From: Dehalococcoidia bacterium
GTDB taxonomy: Bacteria > Chloroflexota > Dehalococcoidia > Lucifugimonadales > JAGWBF01
Direction of reading: 5' to 3'
NCBI GenBank assembly: GCA_021296015.1
Contig: JAGWBG010000074.1
Location: forward strand, 1 to 12,249
DNA: 12,249 bases
The number at the start of each line of letters is the position of its first letter. Positions within the stretch are counted from its first letter, which is position 1. The position numbers and the translations under genes are program-made. The notes under the pieces are model-generated. The model saw only the letters and a list, made by a program, of their open reading frames with translations, made no database searches and was not told the origin of the DNA. Positions 7,195 to 12,249 of this stretch are shown piece after piece.

Positions 7195-7252
7195 CATTCC
7201 TTCCGCCTTCGGCGGACTTCGCTCCCCTGTCTGCCGCCGGCAGGTCGGAATG
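7195..7252. repeat. Inverted repeat able to form a three-way junction
   Basis: Outer arms CATTCC (7195-7200) and GGAATG (7247-7252) enclose two perfect inner stems: TCCGCC-TTC-GGCGGA (7202-7216) and CTGCCG-C-CGGCAG (7231-7243). An alternative short stem TCGG-AATG-CCGA (7245-7256) competes with the outer one. It sits 28 bp from the REP-like segment and may be part of the same composite element. Confidence 0.6.
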
Positions 7253-7292
7253 CCGATGAGGGTCGCGAAAGGTCTCCCAGGGCGGGTACATT

Positions 7293-7344
7293 ATAACATC
7301 GGGGCAACAGGGTGCGGCATAACATTGGGGAAATACAGTGCGGC
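7293..7344. repeat. Imperfect 26-bp tandem duplication
   Basis: Units 7293-7318 and 7319-7344 are head to tail and match at 21 of 26 positions. Both begin ATAACAT, keep GGGG in the middle and end GTGCGGC or close to it. No known recognition site is apparent. It lies about 160 bp from the tRNA-Trp end. Confidence 0.65.
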
Positions 7345-7501
7345 TTGATGCTATCGGCCGAGACTGCGCAATGACTCGTGCGAACGTGGTGATGCCCAGG
7401 TGAACCGGGTCAAGAGGGGCTGCACAGGCGCTTCTTCGGAGATATTTCCGGGCTGGGAGGAGCAGGGGCGGCCTTCCAGCCCCAAACTTTGCATCTATTT
7501 T

Positions 7502-7578
7502 TGGCAGGAGCGGGAGGACTCGAACCCCCGACCACCGGTTTTGGAGACCGGCGCTCTACCAAACTGAGCTACGCTCCT
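7502..7578 (-). tRNA. tRNA-Trp (anticodon CCA), CCA end encoded
   Basis: The minus strand folds as a full cloverleaf. The acceptor arm AGGAGCG pairs with CGCTCCT. The D arm is GCTC...GAGC. The anticodon stem CCGGT/ACCGG holds the loop CTCCAAA, giving anticodon CCA for tryptophan. The T arm has GGGGG-TTCGAGT-CCTCC with one wobble pair. The discriminator base is G and the CCA tail is encoded at 7504-7502. In many bacteria tRNA-Trp precedes secE-nusG; neither is seen downstream here. No T-run terminator follows it. Confidence 0.96.
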
Positions 7579-7716
7579 AAATATGGTATTGTGCCCTTAA
7601 CCTTGCAGTATAGGCAGTATTGTTGATTGAGTGTGTGGTGCCGCTGCTGCGAGCATCCCGACATCGCACCAATCCACATAGTCTAATCCTAACACGGCGG
7701 AGAATTTTGTGTCAAT
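7579..7716. other. Spacer between the large secreted-protein gene and tRNA-Trp
   Basis: These 138 bp separate the stop of the 849-residue gene from the tRNA on the same strand. No terminator hairpin is evident. A minus-strand TATACT (7607-7612) could be a -10 for the tRNA but lacks a matching -35. Confidence 0.35.
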
Positions 7717-10266
7717 TTACTCCAGTACCTCTACCCGCGACACCTCAATCTCACTGCTGCGCATCCAGACTCCGGCCGGCATGTCGGCAGGCAGATAGCG
7801 AACGTCAGGCATGATTTCTTCGCCATTGGCACTCAGGAAGCCCAACTCGATTCGGCCATCGGCCAAGAGACGGGTGCGAATCCTGCCGATGGGGTTCCCG
7901 TCCACCTCGACGTCGCTGCTGACCCTCCACTGGCCGATGGTGGCATCGGCAGGCAAGTGACGCACATCCGGCAGCATCCGTTCTCCGTCAGATAGTTCCA
8001 CGCCATGCTCGATCCGGCCGTCCTCGCCCATCCTGGAGAGGATTCGCAACCGATGGGGCGGTATCGTTACCGGTGGCACCGGGGGCAGCTCGTACCCGAA
8101 TAACCGGAGAATCTCACCGTTGTCGGAGATTGCAAGGTTCTCCAAGAATCGGTTGTTCTCACCATCGGCTGCGGTCGCAGCGCACGATATACTGTCGTTC
8201 ACCAGACCATAGCTCGGCAACGCTGCGCGCATTTCGGTGTCGAGGTTGAGTAGCCCCGCAACGTCCTCCACACCTGCCGCTCCCAAGGCCCTACGCAACG
8301 CCGCTCCCGCACTGCCGCAAGACACCCGCTCCTCCAACTCAGCGACCATCTCCTGGACTCCTTCATCCTGCCAGCCCATCTCGGCGGCCCGGGCCTCCTG
8401 CACCGCCTCTCCTCCAGCAATCAACGGAGAGATAAGACTTTCGGCATAAGCAAGCTGGAACTGGACGGTGAAAGCGTCTGTGAAGGACAGGACCCCGTCG
8501 CCTTCGATTCGGTCCTGGAGCGCGCTCCAGGAGGCTGCCAGCGATGCGTAGCGCGCACCGGCTGTCTCAGCGGCGCTGAGCACCAGGTCTTCGACCGTAA
8601 TCGGATTGACCACCTCCCCATTGGCCATCGCCTCGGATAGCCCGGAGGCGGCGATGGCACTCACGTACTGGTCTGTGAACATTTCGAGTAGGGTGTCCGA
8701 TGACGGGTTAGATACGCTAATCTCCTCCCGCTTCTCGGTCACCGGCAAGTCGGAGATAGCCGGGCGCTTGAAGATACCTTCCAGTTTCTGCGTATGCACC
8801 CCTGCTGCATAGACTGCCTTCGCCCATGTTTCCGGGTCCACTTCTGAGCTCGGGTCCTCGACTGAGGTAACCGAGGTCGTCACTGCCCCTTCCTCGTCGG
8901 CTTCGGCCAGGACTTCGTAATCCATATCGCCCACTTTTACCGTAATCGGGCCGAAGGCGAACCTGTCCAGCACCACCAGGTCCTCCTTCAAGATGCGGTG
9001 GAACCCGACCTCTTCGCCGGCCTCGTCGTAGGTGATAACCGCGAGAAGCACCCAAGTGGGGCCGGACCTACGGAATGAGACATCGAAGGGGGCCACCTCG
9101 CTAATTGAGGCGCTTGTTACGCTCGCCGTCTGCTGGCCGGAGTGGTAGGAGGCCCCGGCCCCCCAACGGCCGTCCGACGCGGCAATCATGTCAGTCTTTT
9201 CATACGCGGTGTAGGGGCCCAGCACGCGCTTTGCTACTAGCAGGACCTCGGCGCTGTAGTTTTCAGTCAGGTCGGTGCGCCCAGCATTGCCGACCCGATA
9301 GTGGATGGCGACCGGCTCGCCCCTGACCACCTGGTCTGGAATGTGGATCGCCTCAGCCTTGAGATGGAACGATTCGAGGGCCTCAAGGCCAATGCGGACC
9401 GTGAGATTGAATTCGGTTAGCACATGGGCGTGGTCGCGATCACTGTAGGTCGTCGCCTCAATCAGGTAGGTCCCTGCCGCCAAGTCGTTTTCGATGCGTG
9501 AGTTGTAGCCGGCGGCGCCGCCGTCATCGTCGTCGTAGAGGTAGCCGCCGTCGGATGACAGCAGGTAGAGATAGGGGTCGCTGCCTTCCGGCCCAGTCAG
9601 GTCAATGCGGACCATACCGTCCTGGGGAAGATTGAATCGGTATGTACGTGCGGGCGTATCTTCACGGAAACGACCGCCGCAGTCATCAAGGTTCCAGGCA
9701 CCCTCAACTGTCAGAACGGCACCAGGTTCGAGACTGCCCAAGTCAGTCGGCTCGCAGTTGACGGCGCGCTGGATGGAGAGCGTGAAGTCCGCCGGGCCAC
9801 GTCCGCGTCCGGCGCCCGCCGCTGCCTCGACCAAGTAGACGCCCGCCACCAAGTTGGCCTCAATTCGTGAGTCGAGGCCGGTGTCAGAATCGTCGTCGTG
9901 AGCAATACGGCCCCCGTCCTCGGACAATAGATGGAGATAGGAGTCCCCCTCAGCAGACGTCAGGTTGACCCTAACCTGCCCATCCTCCGAGAGCCGAAAA
10001 CGGTAGGTGTGAGCGTCGCTATTGTCGAGGAACCGCGAATCGCAGTCTTCGGTAGTCCAGCGCCCGTCCGCCTGCAGCACGCTGCCCACGTCGGAGTCGA
10101 GGGTGCCGAGGTCGATAACTTCGCAATCTGGACTCTCTTGGCTCCACGCAACGGGTGCCCCTCCCAATGTTAGCAGAAGGGCGGCCAGTGCGACGACGGC
10201 GCACGCCAACGCAAAAGCGTACATTCCAGGTATGGGTAGTGAGATGGCGGGCGTCTTTATTTTCAT
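7717..10266 (-). CDS. Large secreted protein with two PPC-like domains and a C-terminal tandem repeat
   Basis: An 849-residue exported protein, not a recognised enzyme. A signal peptide covers about residues 1-42 (basic start 'MKIK', hydrophobic core 'ALACAVVALAALLLTL', likely cut after 'VAWS'). Two homologous beta-sandwich domains resembling the PPC/pre-peptidase C-terminal type follow (about 48-165 and 166-290), each with a paired-cysteine start, 'TYRF', a 'DDD' acidic loop, 'SRIE' and 'AGxYLIEA'. Residues about 295-430 look like a CARDB-type adhesion domain ('VVRGEPVAIHYRVGNAG'). The middle (about 470-720) is helical and acidic, with three cysteines. Two copies of a roughly 52-residue unit end the protein, sharing 'DGRIE', 'MLPDVR/IMPDVR' and 'YLPAD/HLPAD'. 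I chose ATG 10266 because GAGGAG precedes it and the signal peptide begins there; the frame extends to 10377, but that part contains the promoter. No LPXTG-like sorting signal or membrane anchor is seen at the C-terminus. It may be a surface or extracellular binding protein. Confidence 0.85.
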   Translation of the reverse strand: MKIKTPAISLPIPGMYAFALACAVVALAALLLTLGGAPVAWSQESPDCEVIDLGTLDSDVGSVLQADGRWTTEDCDSRFLDNSDAHTYRFRLSEDGQVRVNLTSAEGDSYLHLLSEDGGRIAHDDDSDTGLDSRIEANLVAGVYLVEAAAGAGRGRGPADFTLSIQRAVNCEPTDLGSLEPGAVLTVEGAWNLDDCGGRFREDTPARTYRFNLPQDGMVRIDLTGPEGSDPYLYLLSSDGGYLYDDDDGGAAGYNSRIENDLAAGTYLIEATTYSDRDHAHVLTEFNLTVRIGLEALESFHLKAEAIHIPDQVVRGEPVAIHYRVGNAGRTDLTENYSAEVLLVAKRVLGPYTAYEKTDMIAASDGRWGAGASYHSGQQTASVTSASISEVAPFDVSFRRSGPTWVLLAVITYDEAGEEVGFHRILKEDLVVLDRFAFGPITVKVGDMDYEVLAEADEEGAVTTSVTSVEDPSSEVDPETWAKAVYAAGVHTQKLEGIFKRPAISDLPVTEKREEISVSNPSSDTLLEMFTDQYVSAIAASGLSEAMANGEVVNPITVEDLVLSAAETAGARYASLAASWSALQDRIEGDGVLSFTDAFTVQFQLAYAESLISPLIAGGEAVQEARAAEMGWQDEGVQEMVAELEERVSCGSAGAALRRALGAAGVEDVAGLLNLDTEMRAALPSYGLVNDSISCAATAADGENNRFLENLAISDNGEILRLFGYELPPVPPVTIPPHRLRILSRMGEDGRIEHGVELSDGERMLPDVRHLPADATIGQWRVSSDVEVDGNPIGRIRTRLLADGRIELGFLSANGEEIMPDVRYLPADMPAGVWMRSSEIEVSRVEVLE

Positions 10267-10326
10267 TTGCAGCTCCTCGGAGGGAATATTCCTCTGGAAA
10301 CGGTCAAGGCCGGAGGCACGAGCCAT

Positions 10327-10356
10327 AACATACCACACACACGTGTCAGTTATCAA
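10327..10356 (-). promoter_or_regulatory. Candidate promoter for the large secreted-protein gene
   Basis: Reading the minus strand, TTGATA (10356-10351) is followed after 18 bp by TATGTT (10332-10327), with TGG directly before the -10. The predicted start, near 10320, gives a leader of about 55 nt. The spacer contains an 8-bp palindrome ACACGTGT (10339-10346) that could be an operator. The region is divergent from the Rrf2 promoter 24 bp away. Confidence 0.5.
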
Positions 10357-10379
10357 TCGCTCAAGAGGCAGGGCCAAAG

Positions 10380-10408
10380 TTGAAATCGCCCAGGTACGGT
10401 GCTATAAT
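10380..10408 (+). promoter_or_regulatory. Strong sigma-70 promoter for the Rrf2 gene
   Basis: TTGAAA (10380-10385), a 17-bp spacer and perfect TATAAT (10403-10408), with TGC ahead of the -10, make this the best promoter in the window. Transcription should begin near 10415, where GGGGC-TGAA-GCCCC (10412-10425) forms a small stem at the very 5' end. GGAGGT at 10429-10434 then serves the ATG at 10442. Confidence 0.8.
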
Positions 10409-10441
10409 CGGGGGGCTGAAGCCCCGTTGGAGGTTGGTGTG

Positions 10442-10879
10442 ATGAAAGTGCCAATGAAAGTGGACTACGGGGTGAGGGCTCTGGTGGAGTTGGCGGCGCA
10501 CTACGGTGAAGGGCCGGTACAGACCGCAGAAATTGCCGTAAGACAGAGCATACCCGAGGCCTATCTCGACCAGCTCCTTACCACGTTGCACAAGTTCGGA
10601 TTTATCAGAAGCCGCCGCGGGCCCATGGGGGGCCATTCCCTGGCGAGGGACCCCTCCGAGATACACTTGGGCATGATAATGTTGACCCTGGAAGGCAACA
10701 CGCCCGTATTGGACTGTCTGACGGAACCCAACGAATGCACCCTCTCCTACACCTGCGCCCAACGGGATGTATGGCGGTCCGTGGACGATGCGGTCCACGA
10801 CCTCCTCAGCGCCACTACGGTAGCCGACCTGGCATATCGCCAGAACCATCTGGCCGGACGAGGGATGTACCAGATTTAA
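10442..10879 (+). CDS. Rrf2-family transcriptional regulator with Fe-S type cysteines
   Basis: A 145-residue DNA-binding regulator of the Rrf2 family (IscR, NsrR, CymR relatives). The winged helix occupies about residues 1-85: 'VDYGVRALVELA', the recognition part 'IPEAYLDQLLTTLHKFGFI', and the wing 'RSRRGPMGGHSLAR'. Cysteines 92, 99 and 105 ('DCLTEPNEC...TCAQRDVW') have the spacing seen in members that bind an Fe-S cluster, so it may sense Fe-S, oxygen, nitric oxide or cysteine supply. The ATG at 10442 has GGAGGT seven bases upstream and matches the usual family N-terminus; the frame is open far upstream only by chance. It is transcribed from a near-consensus promoter and faces the sulfur-carrier activation gene, its likely target. 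It could also regulate itself; its exact ligand cannot be told. Confidence 0.92.
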   Translation: MKVPMKVDYGVRALVELAAHYGEGPVQTAEIAVRQSIPEAYLDQLLTTLHKFGFIRSRRGPMGGHSLARDPSEIHLGMIMLTLEGNTPVLDCLTEPNECTLSYTCAQRDVWRSVDDAVHDLLSATTVADLAYRQNHLAGRGMYQI

Positions 10880-11054
10880 TCCGGCCAGGCATTTGGCCGT
10901 TCCACCCTAACTATCTGAAACTGTCTGACCCGTTTCCGATGCCGTCAGATTCCTGCGAGCCAACCACACTGCCAAGTGTAGAGTGAAAAAATAATAGGTT
11001 GTTATTATTCCTACCCCCATACGGAATGCCGAAGTCTTATAAGGAGAGAGGCAC
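10880..11054 (+). other. Spacer between the Rrf2 gene and the moeB-like gene
   Basis: These 175 bp carry the AT-rich dyad and candidate -10 listed separately, and the ribosome binding site AAGGAGAG (11041-11048) for the next gene. No clear terminator follows the Rrf2 gene, so read-through into the moeB-like gene is possible. Confidence 0.5.
10990..11009 (+). promoter_or_regulatory. AT-rich dyad overlapping a candidate extended -10 element
   Basis: AATAATA (10990-10996) and TATTATT (11003-11009) form an inverted repeat with a 6-bp gap. The right arm contains TATTAT (11003-11008), 5/6 to the -10 consensus and preceded by TGT. A regulator bound to the dyad would block RNA polymerase. Start of transcription would fall near 11015, about 40 nt before the ATG. 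The adjacent Rrf2 protein is the obvious candidate ligand, by inference only. Confidence 0.45.
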
Positions 11055-11885
11055 ATGACCCAGACTCAGGTACTCACACTAACCCCAGACCAAGTAAAAA
11101 GATATAGCAGACACATCATCATGGGCCAGGTGGGCAGTGTCGGCCAGCGGAAGCTGTTACAGTCCAAGGTCCTTATCGTTGGTGCCGGCGGACTGGGTTC
11201 GCCTTCGGCGGTGTACCTGTCCCTGGCCGGGGTTGGTACCATTGGCATCGCGGACTTCGACGTTGTGGACGTTTCCAACCTTCAGCGACAGATTCTCCAT
11301 CATAATGACGACGTGGGTCGTCCCAAGGTCGTGTCCGCCCAGGACTCCATAAAGGCGTACAACCCGGACACCAACGTCGTGCTTCATGAAACGTGGCTAA
11401 CCTCCGAGAACGCCATGGAAATAGTCTCCCAGTACGACCTCGTGGTAAACGGGGCTGACAACTTCCCGTCACGCTACCTGATAAACGATGCCTGCTACCT
11501 GACGGGCAAGCCGCTGGTGGACGGGAGCATTCTCATCTTCGACGGCCAGGCCACCGTCTTCGTTCCAGGCCAGGGCTGCTATCGGTGCCTTTTCCCCTCT
11601 CCGCCCCCTCCGGGTATGGTACCCAACTGCGCCGAAGCCGGAGTCCTTGGCGCCCTCACGGGTCTGGTGGGCAGTATACAAGCTGTGGAAGCGTTGAAGC
11701 TCATTATGGGCATAGGCGAAAGTCTAACATCCCGCCTGCTGCTCATTGACGCCCTGAGCATGGACTTTCGCCAGGTAAGGATACCCAAGAACCCCAACTG
11801 CCCCCTGTGCGGTGATAACCCTACTGTGACGGAGCTGATAGACTACGAGGTCTTCTGCGGCGTCGCCCCCCAGGACGGCCACTAA
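11055..11885 (+). CDS. MoeB/ThiF-family adenylyltransferase (E1-like, MoeZ type without rhodanese)
   Basis: This enzyme uses ATP to adenylate the C-terminal glycine of a small ubiquitin-like sulfur carrier (MoaD, ThiS or CysO) so that it can take up sulfur. The 276-residue product shows the nucleotide-binding loop GAGGLG (43-48), 'DVSNLQRQ' (72-79), the metal/ATP residue D135 in 'NGADNFPSRYLINDAC', and a zinc site from C175xxC178 and C249xxC252. C192 in 'PNCAEAGVLG' matches the conserved loop cysteine of the family. The C-terminus 'DNPTVTELIDYEVFCG' resembles the MoeZ/MOCS3 group just before its rhodanese domain, but the gene stops there, so sulfur must be supplied by another protein. AAGGAGAG precedes the ATG. 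A cysteine synthase lies downstream, pointing to cysteine synthesis more than to molybdopterin or thiamine. No carrier gene is seen nearby. Confidence 0.92.
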   Translation: MTQTQVLTLTPDQVKRYSRHIIMGQVGSVGQRKLLQSKVLIVGAGGLGSPSAVYLSLAGVGTIGIADFDVVDVSNLQRQILHHNDDVGRPKVVSAQDSIKAYNPDTNVVLHETWLTSENAMEIVSQYDLVVNGADNFPSRYLINDACYLTGKPLVDGSILIFDGQATVFVPGQGCYRCLFPSPPPPGMVPNCAEAGVLGALTGLVGSIQAVEALKLIMGIGESLTSRLLLIDALSMDFRQVRIPKNPNCPLCGDNPTVTELIDYEVFCGVAPQDGH

Positions 11886-11905
11886 GATTGGGAGATGAGG
11901 GCGTA

Positions 11906-12116
11906 ATGACCACCCCTTCCATAGAAAAGCAACTGGCCCGTCTTGAGGGGGCCTACGAGCAAATCAATCTTCGAGTGGCTCGGCTGTGAAGAAGAGATGA
12001 GCGCCTTGAGGTCTGAGTTGAACGTTCAGATGGACCGTATATTCTAACTAAGGCGGACCAATGCGGGCATGATAATGGCTTCAATCGCCGCCACCATACT
12101 TGCCCGGCTCCTGTAA
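11906..12116 (+). pseudogene. Remnant of a small coiled-coil membrane protein gene
   Basis: ATG 11906, with GAGG five bases upstream, opens a frame of 27 codons ('IEKQLARLEGAYEQINLRV') that stops at TGA 11987-11989. If one base (T11987) is skipped, the coiled coil continues in heptads ('LEEEMSALRSELNVQMDRIF') to a TAA at 12045-12047. Reading through that stop, the same frame runs to TAA 12114-12116 with a hydrophobic end ('AGMIMASIAATILARLL') like a membrane helix. Coiled coil plus C-terminal membrane helix is the layout of common small proteins in related bacteria. One frameshift and one stop suggest decay; a sequencing error could explain only the first. It lies between the moeB-like gene and the cysteine synthase. 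Confidence 0.55.
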
Positions 12117-12126
12117 GAGAACAAAG

Positions 12127-12249
12127 ATGCCAAAGACTATTCTGGATACGATAGGTAACACCCCACTGGTAGAGCTACAAAACATGGGCCTCAAAGAAGG
12201 GGTCCGCGTCTTTGTCAAGCTGGAGGGGAATAACCCCACCGGCAGCCTC
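12127..12249 (+). CDS. Cysteine synthase, N-terminal part (runs off the window)
   Basis: A PLP-dependent enzyme that makes cysteine from activated serine and a sulfur donor. The first 41 codons are visible: 'ILDTIGNTPLVEL', the family's opening motif, then 'VFVKLEGNNPTGSL'. The window ends directly before the expected PLP-binding lysine of the 'TGSxKDR' motif. The 'NNPTGS' form is closer to CysM-type enzymes than to the typical CysK 'FNPxxSVKDR', and CysM of mycobacteria uses a thiocarboxylated carrier made by a MoeZ-type enzyme. Only a weak ribosome binding site precedes ATG 12127. Threonine-type or cystathionine beta-synthase-like relatives cannot be excluded from so short a piece. Confidence 0.85.
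   Translation, partial: MPKTILDTIGNTPLVELQNMGLKEGVRVFVKLEGNNPTGSL

Larger units (their letters stand above)
7045..7501. other. Non-coding region with dispersed-repeat-like elements
   Basis: About 460 bp without a credible gene. It holds a REP-like segment (7128-7166), a three-way-junction inverted repeat (7195-7252) and a 26-bp imperfect tandem repeat (7293-7344), each listed separately. The remainder, 7345-7501, includes a weak GC stem on the minus strand beyond the tRNA (around 7465-7485) without a T-run. A TATAAT on the minus strand at 7290-7295 has no acceptable -35. Confidence 0.6.

Noticed and set aside
7070..7291. 73-codon open frame on the minus strand
   Set aside because: It covers the REP-like segment and the inverted repeats exactly, has no ribosome binding site, and its protein shows no recognisable features.
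7620..7814. 64-codon open frame on the plus strand
   Set aside because: It overlaps the end of the secreted-protein gene, has no binding site, and has a low-complexity Arg/Ser/Pro composition typical of a shadow frame.
10267..10377. Longer start for the 849-residue secreted protein
   Set aside because: The extension holds a good minus-strand promoter, and the signal peptide and binding site both fit ATG 10266.
10412..10425. GGGGC-TGAA-GCCCC stem as a terminator or riboswitch
   Set aside because: It is short, lies at the very start of the transcript and has no T-run; it is mentioned only with the promoter.
10022..10441. Longer start for the Rrf2 gene
   Set aside because: The upstream part runs through the divergent gene and the promoter; the family N-terminus begins at ATG 10442.
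1..12249. CRISPR array, prophage, insertion sequence or toxin-antitoxin system
   Set aside because: No regularly spaced repeats, transposase, integrase or paired small toxin-like genes were seen on either strand.

Overview
The window looks like a piece of a bacterial chromosome from the Chloroflexota, most likely the SAR202/Dehalococcoidia side. This is inferred from the protein style (long-spacer RpoD, DnaG with a CFGAC zinc ribbon, PPC-type secreted protein), the moderately high GC content, and an intergenic repeat that resembles the 'tgtcattctga...gaaggatct' elements I associate with that group. No phage, transposase, CRISPR or plasmid genes are visible. Placement to genus cannot be made by eye.

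Layout, left to right. (1) 2-973: the 3' part of an MFS-type exporter gene, cut by the window edge. (2) 1128-4687: dnaG primase and rpoD primary sigma factor, the core of the classical macromolecular-synthesis operon, 47 bp apart and preceded by an extended -10 promoter. (3) 4786-4998: a 70-residue zinc-ribbon-like protein of unknown function. (4) 4999-5242: a gene-free stretch packed with hairpins. (5) 5243-6241: a membrane-anchored sortase, whose stop codon shares the palindrome CTAG with the stop of a convergent alpha/beta-hydrolase-fold gene (6238-7044, minus). That hydrolase lacks the usual Ser and His of the triad. (6) 7045-7716: a non-coding region with a REP-like element, a three-way-junction inverted repeat, a 26-bp imperfect tandem repeat and tRNA-Trp(CCA) on the minus strand. 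(7) 7717-10266 (minus): an 849-residue secreted protein with two PPC-like domains and a C-terminal tandem repeat. (8) 10267-10441: a divergent promoter region. (9) 10442-12249: an Rrf2-family regulator with three cysteines placed for an Fe-S cluster, a MoeB/ThiF-type E1-like adenylyltransferase, a decayed small coiled-coil gene, and the first 41 codons of a cysteine synthase.

How the genes work together. dnaG and rpoD couple replication initiation and transcription initiation. The right end looks like a sulfur module: the Rrf2 protein could sense Fe-S or cysteine status, the adenylyltransferase would activate a ThiS/MoaD/CysO-like sulfur carrier, and the cysteine synthase would make cysteine, possibly from the carrier thiocarboxylate. 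No carrier gene is in view. The sortase and the large secreted protein both act at the cell surface, but the secreted protein has no LPXTG-type sorting signal, so they are not an obvious pair.

The most interesting signals are a shared TGN-TANNNT extended -10 motif upstream of five transcription units, an AT-rich dyad lying on the -10 element of the moeB-like gene, the pseudogene remnant, the hydrolase with a replaced triad, and the structured intergenic DNA at 5005-5188 and 7128-7344. I did not see a clearly undescribed multi-gene system.
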